DNA from: Flavipsychrobacter sp.
Lineage (GTDB): Bacteria > Bacteroidota > Bacteroidia > Chitinophagales > Chitinophagaceae
Direction of reading: 5' to 3'
Length of the DNA: 64,000 bases
Assembly (NCBI GenBank): GCA_031292525.1
Contig: JARLGY010000053.1
Location: 62,001 to 126,000, forward strand
How positions within the stretch are numbered: the first letter of the stretch is position 1; every line of letters begins with the position of its first letter. The position numbers and the translations under genes were made by a program. Positions 55,588 to 64,000 of this stretch are shown here, in pieces. Under the pieces are notes generated by a model. The model was given only the letters and a program-made list of their open reading frames with translations, made no database searches and was not told where the DNA came from.

Positions 55588-56631
55588 TTAGAATACGCCA
55601 TATTTAATTGTAAACTTTCCTATTTCGTTTGAATCCTTCAAAAAAATACTCGCTAATCCATCTAAAAAAAGATGACTGTTTTCTCGAGCATACTCAAATT
55701 TTTCGTTACCATAAGCTTGATGCATATCCAAGGTGCTCATCGCATGACGAAAGCTTTCATCGTTTAGCATTCCTAAATAAGAATTGTAAGCATCAAGTAT
55801 TTTAACAATGTAGTCTTCTTGAATATTGAATTCTAAAAATGTAGAAACCATAAATTCTAAAGGTTTCATCAAAGCAAATTTACGTAACTCTTGCTTGATC
55901 TCATCTAAACTTAATTGGGTATTATACAGTTTGGCACACATTAAAAGACCTTTCACAAAAATTAATCTCCTTGCCATCCGTAATTTAATATTTCTTAACG
56001 CCCACTTTTGACCATGTTGTTCAATTTGTTTATACGCAAAGTCAACACACATGGTTCGCCAAAATCGAATAATATCGTTTAATAAAAAACGAGGTACATT
56101 TTCCTTGCCGCTTGCTGCATACCCAGAATCATTATCAATATACTTTCCAATAATACCTCTAATAACCCTATCCAAAGCTGTTCCTTGTTCATTTCCACTG
56201 TTAGTTATACTTGCAGACTCCAATAGTAATAATATCCTTTTACTTAGGTTATGGTTAGTATCATCTTGACCTCCTACATAGTGAATTAGGTCATGGCTAA
56301 AGGTTATTTGACCAAACATTCCACTTGTACCATGCTTTGCAAGACCTGTCGAAACAAGGTTTTTCTCAATTAAATGAGCAACATTTAGGTGGTTAGGATT
56401 TGCTTGACCATCCACTAATAAAGTCCAATCAACGTCACTATGAGATGTACATTCATTTCTTGCAATTGATCCAAAAACGACTAGTTCTGCATCTGATGAT
56501 GTTAATGAAAAATCTGAAGCTAATAACTGCTTCCGTATTAAATTGAAATTATCAGCAGTTACTTTTTCTGCATTAAATATTTCATCCCAATTCTTGCTTT
56601 TTTTCTTAGCAAATTCTTCAATTATAGACAT
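55588..56631 (-). CDS. Pol-beta superfamily nucleotidyltransferase, undescribed subfamily
   Basis: A 347-residue protein. Motif LVVFGSIARNECTSHSDVDW gives the nucleotidyltransferase GS (Gly54-Ser55) and metal-binding Asp66 and Asp68. The third carboxylate is uncertain (Asp114 in FSHDLIHYVGG is a candidate). A helical C-terminal half begins near residue 165 with FLLNDIIRFWRTMCVDFAY and WALRNIKLRMARRLIF. This recalls GlnD/DUF294-type or antitoxin-like nucleotidyltransferases, but not the CD-NTases of CBASS. First gene of the two-gene unit, upstream region AT-rich. Substrate unknown. Confidence 0.7.
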   Translation of the reverse strand: MSIIEEFAKKKSKNWDEIFNAEKVTADNFNLIRKQLLASDFSLTSSDAELVVFGSIARNECTSHSDVDWTLLVDGQANPNHLNVAHLIEKNLVSTGLAKHGTSGMFGQITFSHDLIHYVGGQDDTNHNLSKRILLLLESASITNSGNEQGTALDRVIRGIIGKYIDNDSGYAASGKENVPRFLLNDIIRFWRTMCVDFAYKQIEQHGQKWALRNIKLRMARRLIFVKGLLMCAKLYNTQLSLDEIKQELRKFALMKPLEFMVSTFLEFNIQEDYIVKILDAYNSYLGMLNDESFRHAMSTLDMHQAYGNEKFEYARENSHLFLDGLASIFLKDSNEIGKFTIKYGVF

Positions 56632-56767
56632 TTCCGTTTGTACGTTTATAGATATTACCAGTATTATGATGTGCTTAAAGTTTTATTTCTAAAATTAGGT
56701 CATGCTTTCCATTTGATGGCAAGTTTTATTTTCAACCTTTAATATTAAAAACAGCTCAATAGCTGCG

Positions 56768-57289
56768 TCAATCTAGTCCCAGGTCCTTGTAGTACATTTC
56801 TGCATTCATAATGCCCGAAAATATCATGGCATTCGTCTTCGGGTCATACACAGTTATAGCCACTGTTAAGTAACCATCCATATCTACAGGTGGCCCAATG
56901 TTCATACTTATGGAGTGTATCTTTTTGTGGCGCCCGGTTTCTATATAAGCATGTCCCCGATATAGTAAAAATGCGCCAACTGCATTCTGCATTATATCCT
57001 GCAGTGGGTAGCGATATTCCAGGTGCCTGCCAGGCAGGAGCTCTATGGCATATTCCCTGTTGGTATCCAGCGCAGCAGTAATACCATATTTCGCCTGGTC
57101 GCTTTCTGTCAGCAGGCTCATGGCTTTTTCAATATCCTTTATGGTAAACCATATTCGGTAAGCGCCAAACTGCACCACCACCTGTGGTTTCACCCACAGT
57201 TTCCGCAATGCTATGGTCTGCTGTGCCATGCTGTAGGTTGCCCCTGTCAGCAGCAGCACCACAAAAGCCGTTTTCAACAACTTTGCCAT
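56768..57289 (-). CDS. Hypothetical secreted protein
   Basis: A 173-residue protein with signal peptide (LLKTAFVVLLLTGATYSMA, cut before QQTIAL). The mature domain contains VQFGAYRIWFTIKDIEKAMS, ITAALDTNREYAIELLPGRH and a C-terminal DGYLTVAITVYDPKTNAMIF strand pair. No family recognised. The gene is read leftward after alaS, separated from it by a long palindrome (57351-57389), and has normal composition, unlike the pair at 54.8-56.6 kb just beyond it. Confidence 0.7.
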   Translation of the reverse strand: MAKLLKTAFVVLLLTGATYSMAQQTIALRKLWVKPQVVVQFGAYRIWFTIKDIEKAMSLLTESDQAKYGITAALDTNREYAIELLPGRHLEYRYPLQDIMQNAVGAFLLYRGHAYIETGRHKKIHSISMNIGPPVDMDGYLTVAITVYDPKTNAMIFSGIMNAEMYYKDLGLD

Positions 57290-57350
57290 ATGCGGTTTGG
57301 TTAATACTCACTATAAATATATAGTAAAATTATGCTTAACCAATCGTAGA

Positions 57351-57389
57351 ATTTTGAATTGCACAGACAGTGTCTGCGCAATTCAAAAT
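57351..57389. repeat. 39-bp near-perfect palindrome downstream of alaS
   Basis: Outer arms ATTTTGAATTGC / GCAATTCAAAAT (12 bp) enclose an inner CAGACA-G-TGTCTG arm, with only an A/C mismatch between. It can fold as one long hairpin with a one-base tip. It ends 6 bp before the alaS stop and may serve as alaS terminator, although no T-run follows on the minus strand. Confidence 0.75.
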
Positions 57390-57395
57390 AGTATG

Positions 57396-60023
57396 TTACA
57401 ACAACTTCCTTACATCATCTATCACAGCCTGCAAGTTACCGGTAAACTGCCCGCCTGCTGTGGCCAGTGTTTTTTGGCCACCTCCGCCACCTTTTATTAA
57501 TGGGGCTACTATCTCCTTTATTATCTTGCCTGCGTCCAGTCCCTTAGCTGCCACGACGGTATCAGCAACCCCAATGGCAACAAATGCTTTACCATCTATA
57601 TTGGCGCATAGGGCTATCACGTGGTCGTGTAGGTGACTTTTTACATCCATGCACAGTTTTTTAAGGGCATCGCCACTGCTCACATTCACTATTGCACCTA
57701 TAAAGCTTACCTGGTTTATTATTTCATCCTTGGTCAATACCTCGTTGCGTACACCTACCAGTTGGCGTGCCTCCAGGCTTTCCACATGTTTCTCCAGCAG
57801 CGCCTTTTCTTCGTGCAGTCTTTCTATTGCTTTCAGCGGATCCTTAGTACTCTTTAACTGGTTACCTATCTGGTGCAGCAACTGTAGTTTTTCGTTTACA
57901 TATTTAGCTGCCGCTTTGCCACTTACAGCTTCCATACGACGCACACCTGCTGCTACAGCGCTCTCACTAATGATCTTAAAGAAACCTAACTGCCCGGTAG
58001 CGCCCACATGTGTACCGCCGCACAGCTCTATGCTGTATGCAGGATCCATCACAACAACGCGCACCAGATTACCATACTTTTCGCCAAACAGCGCCATAGC
58101 GCCCAGCTTCACCGCAGCGTCCTTTGCCATTTCGTTGATCACCACGGGTATGTTTTCGCGTATTTTAGCGTTCACAATATCTTCTATCTGTGCTATCTCT
58201 TCATCGGTCACCTTTGCAAAGTGCGAGAAGTCAAAACGCAGGTAGTCCTCATTCACCAGCGATCCTTTCTGTGCCACATGGGTGCCCAATACCTGCCGCA
58301 ACGCAGCATGCAACAAGTGCGTAGCGCTGTGGTGTATAGCAGTTGATAGGCGACGAGCCACATCTATCTTAGCATGCACCGGCGCTTCAATATCTGCCGG
58401 CAGTGCATCGGTAAAATGTATTGTCAGGTCATTTTCTTTGCGGGTATCGGCAACGGTTACAGCTTCATCTCCAAATAGCAACGTTCCGGTATCGCCCACC
58501 TGGCCACCGCTTTCTGCGTAGAAAGGTGTAGTGTCCAGCACTATCTGGTAAGATTCTTTGCCCTTGGCCCTCATGCTGCGGTACTTCAGCACGTTGGCCG
58601 GCGCCTCTGCGCTATCATAACCTATAAACCGGGTAGCGCCACCTTCGCGTACTATTATCCAGTCGTCGGTATCCAGCACACCTGCAGCACGGCTGCGGGT
58701 TTTCTGCTGTAGCATTTCGCTGTCAAACGCTTGTTCATCTACTTCAAGTCCGTTCTCCTGCCCTATCAAACGGGTAAGGTCTATGGGAAAACCATACGTA
58801 TCATACAGTTCAAAAGCAGCCTTACCGTTTATGATCTTTGTATTCTGCTGCCGGGTATCTTCCAGTATATCATCTATGCGTTTCAGCCCCTTATCCAGCG
58901 TACGTAAAAACGCATCTTCCTCTTCTTTTATCACCTTGCCTACCAAGTCTGCCTGGTGTTGCAGTTCCGGGAATACCCCTGCAAACTGTGCAGCTAGTGC
59001 AGGCACCAGCCTGTGCAGCAACGGGTACTTATGATCGAGGTAGGTATAGTAGTACCGCACAGCACGGCGCAATATGCGGCGTATCACATATCCGGCCCCG
59101 GTGTTCGATGGTAATTGTCCATCAGCAATAGTAAAGCTGATAGCACGTATATGATCGGCCAGCACACGGAAGGCCACATCGGCCTTGCTATCTGTGAAGC
59201 CGTACTTCTTTCCGGTCATCTGTTCTACTAGCGTTATGGTGCCGGTAAACAAGTCAGTATCGTAGTTGCTTTGCTTGCCTTGCAGTACCCGTACCAGGCG
59301 TTCAAGCCCCATACCTGTATCCACGTGACGGGCGGGCAATGGTTGCAGACTGCCATCCTTCAGGCGGTTGTACTGCATAAACACATTGTTCCATATTTCT
59401 ATCACCTGCGGATGGTCGGCGTTCACCAGGTTGCGGCCAGCACTTGCATTGCGCTCTTCCTCAGTACGGCAGTCCACATGTATTTCAGAGCACGGGCCAC
59501 ATGGGCCGGTATCGCCCATTTCCCAGAAGTTGTCTTTTTTATTACCGGGTATAATGCGGTCTTCGGCCACAAATTGTTTCCAAAGGCCGTACGCCTCGTC
59601 GTCCTTGTCCAGGTTTTCGGCCGCATCTCCCTGGAAGTAGGTTACATACAGCCTGTCCTTCGGTATTTTATATACTTCGGTCAGTAGTTCCCAGCTCCAT
59701 TCTATGGCTTCTTTTTTAAAGTAGTCGCCAAAGCTCCAGTTGCCCAGCATTTCAAACATGGTATGGTGGTAGGTATCTACCCCCACTTCTTCCAGGTCGT
59801 TGTGCTTGCCGCTTACGCGCAGGCATTTTTGGGTGTCTGCCACGCGTGTATGTTCGGGAACACGGTTACCCAAAAAGTAATCTTTAAACTGGTTCATACC
59901 CGCGTTGGTAAACAGCAGGGTGGGATCGTTCTTTATAACAATAGGCGCTGAGGGCACTATCTGGTGTCCTTTGTCGCGAAAAAAATCGAGGAACTGCTGT
60001 CGTATCTCGTTGGCAGTGAGCAT
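57396..60023 (-). CDS. alaS: Alanine--tRNA ligase
   Basis: Charges tRNA-Ala and edits mischarged Ser/Gly. 875 residues, normal. Catalytic core at the N-terminus (MLTANEIRQQFLDFFRDKGH, FEMLGNWSFGDYFKKEAIEW), the GMGLERLVRVLQG block, editing domain with HHSATHLLHAALRQVLGTHV and the CGGTH motif, and the C-terminal oligomerisation/DHHA1 domain (IKGGGGGQKTLATAGGQ). No T-box or other leader element is visible in the upstream 330 bp. Confidence 0.97.
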   Translation of the reverse strand: MLTANEIRQQFLDFFRDKGHQIVPSAPIVIKNDPTLLFTNAGMNQFKDYFLGNRVPEHTRVADTQKCLRVSGKHNDLEEVGVDTYHHTMFEMLGNWSFGDYFKKEAIEWSWELLTEVYKIPKDRLYVTYFQGDAAENLDKDDEAYGLWKQFVAEDRIIPGNKKDNFWEMGDTGPCGPCSEIHVDCRTEEERNASAGRNLVNADHPQVIEIWNNVFMQYNRLKDGSLQPLPARHVDTGMGLERLVRVLQGKQSNYDTDLFTGTITLVEQMTGKKYGFTDSKADVAFRVLADHIRAISFTIADGQLPSNTGAGYVIRRILRRAVRYYYTYLDHKYPLLHRLVPALAAQFAGVFPELQHQADLVGKVIKEEEDAFLRTLDKGLKRIDDILEDTRQQNTKIINGKAAFELYDTYGFPIDLTRLIGQENGLEVDEQAFDSEMLQQKTRSRAAGVLDTDDWIIVREGGATRFIGYDSAEAPANVLKYRSMRAKGKESYQIVLDTTPFYAESGGQVGDTGTLLFGDEAVTVADTRKENDLTIHFTDALPADIEAPVHAKIDVARRLSTAIHHSATHLLHAALRQVLGTHVAQKGSLVNEDYLRFDFSHFAKVTDEEIAQIEDIVNAKIRENIPVVINEMAKDAAVKLGAMALFGEKYGNLVRVVVMDPAYSIELCGGTHVGATGQLGFFKIISESAVAAGVRRMEAVSGKAAAKYVNEKLQLLHQIGNQLKSTKDPLKAIERLHEEKALLEKHVESLEARQLVGVRNEVLTKDEIINQVSFIGAIVNVSSGDALKKLCMDVKSHLHDHVIALCANIDGKAFVAIGVADTVVAAKGLDAGKIIKEIVAPLIKGGGGGQKTLATAGGQFTGNLQAVIDDVRKLL

Positions 60024-60310
60024 AGCTATATAAAAAGATAAGGCTGCGAAAATAAGTTAAAAAATGATGCGTGGTAAGGAATGCGGCAGCATATAGGATC
60101 GCTTTTAAGTATTACCTACCCGTAAGAAAAATAAAACCGGGTATTTTAGCAGTATGGTGTACGATAAGGTGCTACAGTAGATATATTTAATATTTCTTAA
60201 AATTTACGATTTTACCACACGCAATGCAGTTATGTTCAAACATAATACACCCATTTAAACTGTTCACGAGAGTGCAAACTGTATAAATGTCATTCATTAA
60301 AACTACCGTC
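60024..60310. other. Gene-free interval upstream of alaS
   Basis: AT-rich leader region shared with the end of the SBBP gene. I see one short hairpin (TACCCG / CGGGTA, 60117-60143) and a -7-like TATGTTTG on the minus strand at 60237-60244 without a partner -33. There is no tRNA, no T-box and no convincing open frame. Confidence 0.5.
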
Positions 60311-60353
60311 AAAAAACAACGGGTTGATCTCCACTGGACACTAACCCCGTTTT
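60311..60353 (-). terminator. Terminator of the SBBP/T9SS gene
   Basis: Stem AACGGGGTT / AACCCGTT with one bulge and a 17-base loop, followed on the minus strand by GTTTTTTG. Confidence 0.65.
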
Positions 60354-60356
60354 ATC

Positions 60357-63300
60357 TTATCGGTCTGTTTTTATTACTTTTTCGACATCAATCACATTGT
60401 TAGCCTCATCATAAATTTTTAAAGTGTAAACCGCTGGCGGCAATGCACTAATATTTACAAACGTTGCCTTCTTTATGTTGTACAATACCCTCCCATCTAT
60501 CGATGACAATGAAGCATTTACGGGGAATGGCGATGTTATATTAACCACGTCTGTTGCCGGGTTTGGATATACACGTATGCTGTTACCAGCCAACTCACTT
60601 ACACCTGTGTTTAAGTAAAAGACATTACTGATTGCGCTGCAACCTGCAGCATTCGTAACAGTAACCTTATAGTCGCCCCCTTTATCTATTTTAATACACT
60701 GGGTTGTTGCCCCGGCAATAGACACGCCATTGAGCAACCATTGATATGAACTGTACGTTGTGCTTACACATAACTGATCGTAGGAAAATACAATAACCGG
60801 GATTGAAATATTAGACGAATCGAGCTGTATATGGTTTGACGTGATGATGCAACCCTGTGCCGTAGTAACACGAACATCGTAATTACCGGCAACAGCTGCA
60901 TAGTATATGTTTGCGGTAGCCCCTGCTATATCCGTACCATTTAGTTGCCACTGGTATGAGGAAGCTGAAGCCGAACCCAGGCCAATTGTGGTGCCTGAAC
61001 ATATAATACCCGGATGTTCGGCGATGATAGTATCGGTGAGTATCGAGGTTACATTTACTGTTTGGCTTACAGTATCACTGCAGCCGTTTGATGTGCCTAC
61101 GGCTGTATAGGTTGTTGTTACCAGAGGTCTTGCAACTACGGTGTCGCCTGCAGACGCAGATAGTGAGGCGGCAGGTAACCATATATAGGAAGTGGCGCCC
61201 GCTGCTATCAATGTATCTGCCCCGCCACTGCAAACAGATGCTGTACCCGAAATGCTCACCACCGGTTTGGCATAGACAGTTACATATGTACTGCGTATTG
61301 GCGATGTGCCGCAAGTATTTGATGCCGCGACCTGAACTGCACCCGACAGCGCAATTGTATCAAAACTAATTTGTATGCTATTACCGCTGCCTGTGATGCT
61401 GCCGCCGGTGCCCATGAACGTCCAGTGATAAATTACTGAAGAGTCGTTAGGTACCATGTAAGCAACATTCAATTGTCCCCTGCAAACCGCAGTGTCAATT
61501 ACTATAAATGCAGCAGGCTCTGTGGGCAAAGCAATTGTAACGATGGTATCTGTAGCCTCAGTTTGTCCATTACAGCCTATAGCTATTGCCTTAACAATTG
61601 TAGTGCCGCTCCAGTTTGCACTAAAGGTCACCACACCTGTTGATGGGGCTATATTATTCCCGGGAAAAGCTGCAGTTGCACTGTCTAACGAATAGCTGAT
61701 TCCCGTGCTGTTACTTGCTGTAGCTGTAGCGCTTGTGGTGCCATTGTTTGCACAACGGGTAATAGTGCCGGCAGAAAATAAAGGTATGCCTGCGGCTGCG
61801 TTAATAACCATGTCGCTTCCATTATTGGTGCCAATAGCCACCGGGCTACTACTCACCACCCTTATACGATAATGCGTACCAGACAACACATTCATCGGGA
61901 CGGTACCTGTAATGGCACCTGATGACGCGGCCGACGTTACTGTACCTATTGTTACAGGTGCAGCAAAAGAACCTGAAGTATCAGAAAGCTGCGCAGTGAA
62001 TTTATTGGTGATGTAAAAACCATTGGTAGCAGTAAACGGAATACTTACCGAAGCACCGGCACAAAATGGGCTGCCGGTAACTGAGCCGGTGGTGATTAAC
62101 GGCGGGTGGTTGCGGAATTTCACCAATAAGCCATCATCATAATTAACGCTGGCAAGTGTAGTTTGATAAGCCCCGGTTGTCGCAACTCCAGATGTGCTAT
62201 TTGTATATCCTGCCATGTAAACATTGCCCAATGCATCAACTGCGCCACTATAAAAAATATCATAACCGGTGTTGCCATAATAAGTGGACCATACTCTATT
62301 GCCTGCCGTATCAAAAATGGCTAAAAATCCGTCGTTGCCACCACCATATAACGTGTCCTGGTAAGCACCCGGAGTGGCGATCTCGTTTTGCCCAAAAGTT
62401 ACAAAAACATTGTTAGATGTTGTGGCACCTATCAGGTATATGTTCCCTATAGCATCTGCCAGCACTGCATACCCCTCGTCAGACCCATACCCACCATAAT
62501 AAGTGGCCCATATACGGTTTCCTGAAGGGTCAAATTTTGCTAATATAGCATCATAGCCTCCATTCATGTTCGTTTGGTAAGCTCCCGGCGATGCAATACC
62601 ATTACTGCTAAGCGAATGCCCTGTGAAATACACGTTCTGTGCTGCATCAATGGCCAGGGTGTTGCTATAAGTAAAATCATTGGTTGTGCCGCCGTAGTAA
62701 GTACCCCATTGGCGGTTACCTGCCGAATCAAACTTCACCAAAAAACAGTCGTAGGGCCCTCCATATACCGGTTGAAAAGCATTGCTGGTCGCAATATTAT
62801 CAGGAGATACTGTATAACCCGCCACATAAATATTGTTAGAATCGTCTGCATTTACACTGCTTGCATAGTCAAGACCATTTCCACCGTAGTATGTACCCCA
62901 TAGTCTGTTGCCCGAAGAGTCGAATTTTACAATTAATCCATCGCACAAGCCACCGCCAAAAGTTGTTTGGCAGGCACCGGGAGTGGCAACACCGGTGAGT
63001 GACCATGTGTTGCCCGCTATAATAACATTACCCGAGCGGTCGGTTTTACATGAATATCCTGCATCGTAATTATTGCCATAATATGTTGCCCAGATACGGG
63101 CACCAGACGGGTCAAATTTCACCAGCAAAAGATTGCCCAAGCCTATTACTGATGTCTGGAATGCACCGGGAGTAGCAAGCCCCGGACTGCTCGCCTGTCC
63201 GGTCATGTAAACATTTCCCTGTAGATCTACAGTACACGATTGTGCGTTATCGTCGCCACTGCCACCATAATACGTAGCCCAAAGCCGATTGCCAGAACTA

Positions 63301-64000
63301 TCGAACTTTACCAAAAAGGCGTTGTTGTGGCCATTGCTGCTGTTGTAAGTGCTTTGATACCCCGCCAATGCAATGTTACTGGCAGAATTTGTGGTGCCCG
63401 TTGCATACACATTACCTGCGCTATCGGCAGCACAGCCCCACATCCTTTCTTCATAAATTCCTCCATAATATGTGGCCCAGGCCACATTAGGGTCTATACG
63501 TAATTCTTTTCCGCCAACATTCGCAACCTCAAAGCCAATGGTACCATCACTATTCATTTTAAATGCGCTTTTCACCTGCTTTCCATCGGCATAACTTAGG
63601 GGGGCTTTTTCCCTCACTTCACCTAGCTGTGTTTTTATCAGCAACTCGCCGTCTTTAGTTATTTGCGTGCTGCCTGCATCATCAATTTTTAATTTTATCT
63701 GGCCTGCATCGCCACCGGCATGTACCAGGAAGTCATATTCCAGGTGGTTGCCATTGCTGTAGATCACCCAATCTATGTGTGGATATACATTTTTATAAAC
63801 CAGCCTTTCATAACTATTTACGCCTAGCAAACCACTCAGGCACCCCGCAGTATAATAGTTCTCCACGTACTTACTTTTTGCCTCCTTGCTTATTGTTGCG
63901 TGCGGGTCTGCACCTAACAACGAGACCGAACACCTATAAGTTTCGTTCTGGATCTGTTTTTTTAAGGACGCCTGCTGAGCGGGATCCATCATCTTCTTTG
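60357..64000 (-). CDS. SBBP-repeat beta-propeller T9SS cargo (N-terminus beyond window)
   Basis: At least 1213 residues; the frame stays open to the right edge, so the signal peptide is outside. Order: an N-terminal DUF7948-like domain (SYERLVYKNVYPHIDWVIYS, LEYDFLVHAGGD), then seven SBBP repeats at 62.1-63.5 kb, each starting near W(A/G/S)TYYG and containing a GNVYxxG strand and an xxKFDxxGNR(L/I)W strand, consistent with a seven-bladed propeller. Next come Ig/PKD-like domains rich in Ser/Thr/Val, and a final type-A sorting domain (IRVYPNPATDVVNITSPF, then ALPPAVYTLKIYDEANNVI). A large surface or secreted protein; binding partner unknown. Confidence 0.88.
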   Translation of the reverse strand, partial: KKMMDPAQQASLKKQIQNETYRCSVSLLGADPHATISKEAKSKYVENYYTAGCLSGLLGVNSYERLVYKNVYPHIDWVIYSNGNHLEYDFLVHAGGDAGQIKLKIDDAGSTQITKDGELLIKTQLGEVREKAPLSYADGKQVKSAFKMNSDGTIGFEVANVGGKELRIDPNVAWATYYGGIYEERMWGCAADSAGNVYATGTTNSASNIALAGYQSTYNSSNGHNNAFLVKFDSSGNRLWATYYGGSGDDNAQSCTVDLQGNVYMTGQASSPGLATPGAFQTSVIGLGNLLLVKFDPSGARIWATYYGNNYDAGYSCKTDRSGNVIIAGNTWSLTGVATPGACQTTFGGGLCDGLIVKFDSSGNRLWGTYYGGNGLDYASSVNADDSNNIYVAGYTVSPDNIATSNAFQPVYGGPYDCFLVKFDSAGNRQWGTYYGGTTNDFTYSNTLAIDAAQNVYFTGHSLSSNGIASPGAYQTNMNGGYDAILAKFDPSGNRIWATYYGGYGSDEGYAVLADAIGNIYLIGATTSNNVFVTFGQNEIATPGAYQDTLYGGGNDGFLAIFDTAGNRVWSTYYGNTGYDIFYSGAVDALGNVYMAGYTNSTSGVATTGAYQTTLASVNYDDGLLVKFRNHPPLITTGSVTGSPFCAGASVSIPFTATNGFYITNKFTAQLSDTSGSFAAPVTIGTVTSAASSGAITGTVPMNVLSGTHYRIRVVSSSPVAIGTNNGSDMVINAAAGIPLFSAGTITRCANNGTTSATATASNSTGISYSLDSATAAFPGNNIAPSTGVVTFSANWSGTTIVKAIAIGCNGQTEATDTIVTIALPTEPAAFIVIDTAVCRGQLNVAYMVPNDSSVIYHWTFMGTGGSITGSGNSIQISFDTIALSGAVQVAASNTCGTSPIRSTYVTVYAKPVVSISGTASVCSGGADTLIAAGATSYIWLPAASLSASAGDTVVARPLVTTTYTAVGTSNGCSDTVSQTVNVTSILTDTIIAEHPGIICSGTTIGLGSASASSYQWQLNGTDIAGATANIYYAAVAGNYDVRVTTAQGCIITSNHIQLDSSNISIPVIVFSYDQLCVSTTYSSYQWLLNGVSIAGATTQCIKIDKGGDYKVTVTNAAGCSAISNVFYLNTGVSELAGNSIRVYPNPATDVVNITSPFPVNASLSSIDGRVLYNIKKATFVNISALPPAVYTLKIYDEANNVIDVEKVIKTDR
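62110..63490 (-). repeat. Seven SBBP repeats within the cargo gene
   Basis: Seven units of about 190-200 bp, each coding for a propeller blade that begins with a Trp-x-Thr-Tyr-Tyr-Gly block. The DNA copies are diverged, so recent expansion is not indicated. Confidence 0.8.

Noticed and set aside
55588-56631. Calling the nucleotidyltransferase a CBASS CD-NTase
   Set aside because: The GS-to-Asp region and the helical C-terminal half do not match CD-NTases, and no effector, Cap2 or Cap3 gene is adjacent.
60024-60310. A T-box or tRNA upstream of alaS
   Set aside because: No conserved T-box bulge, no acceptor/T-loop signature and Bacteroidota rarely use T-boxes; only a small hairpin is present.

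Overview
The window reads as a chromosome segment from a Bacteroidota bacterium, most likely of the Chitinophaga/Sphingobacteria type. Three things point there: PorZ and two cargo proteins carrying type IX secretion (T9SS) sorting tails, promoters of the TTG-N18-21-TAnnTTTG type used by the Bacteroidota sigma factor, and gene pairs usual for the phylum (acpP-fabF-rnc; many small lipoproteins and SGNH/FadL surface proteins). I see no rRNA, tRNA, CRISPR array, transposase, integrase or phage gene.

Layout. 1-10.5 kb: porZ, murI, a cyclic-nucleotide-binding/flavoprotein fusion, a DUF418 membrane protein, folC with a TonB-like gene, and small exported or membrane proteins. 10.6-18.8 kb: gcvP, several small unknowns, mfd, a small lipoprotein and a tiny membrane protein. 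19-27.1 kb: a leftward block of four large polytopic membrane proteins forming two tandem paralogue pairs (likely GT-C type glycosyltransferases), with a secreted protein between the pairs and a DUF2795 gene upstream. 27.3-31.3 kb: a LolD-like ATPase, the acpP-fabF-rnc operon and an O-methyltransferase. 31.4-43.3 kb: exported and proteolytic functions (lipoprotein, dipeptidyl-peptidase III, S41 peptidase, a T9SS cargo, a leucine-rich-repeat protein, SGNH lipoprotein, FadL porin, ComF, Xaa-Pro aminopeptidase). 43.4-45.9 kb: a small unknown and a three-gene signalling operon (membrane protein, histidine kinase, NarL-type regulator). 46-51.6 kb: ychF, ruvB, dnaN, threonine aldolase and a KirBac-type potassium channel. 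51.6-64 kb: a membrane protein, a secreted von Willebrand A protein with a GNAT gene, an AT-rich two-gene islet (nucleotidyltransferase plus endonuclease-IV-like TIM barrel), alaS, and a large seven-repeat SBBP/T9SS cargo cut by the right edge.

Most of the window is ordinary housekeeping. Two stretches deserve attention as possibly undescribed. One is the AT-rich, translationally coupled pair at 54.8-56.6 kb, in which both proteins keep their predicted catalytic residues. The other is the tandemly duplicated GT-C array at 19-26.7 kb, where the members of one pair are nearly identical at the N-terminal end but diverged in the middle, as expected from gene conversion. The cNMP/flavoprotein fusion at 3.4-5.0 kb is also notable because it lacks the cysteines of the thioredoxin-reductase and glutaredoxin folds it resembles.

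Function names rest on motifs read by eye; no database search was run. Convergent gene pairs are mostly separated by bidirectional hairpin terminators, which helps confirm gene ends.
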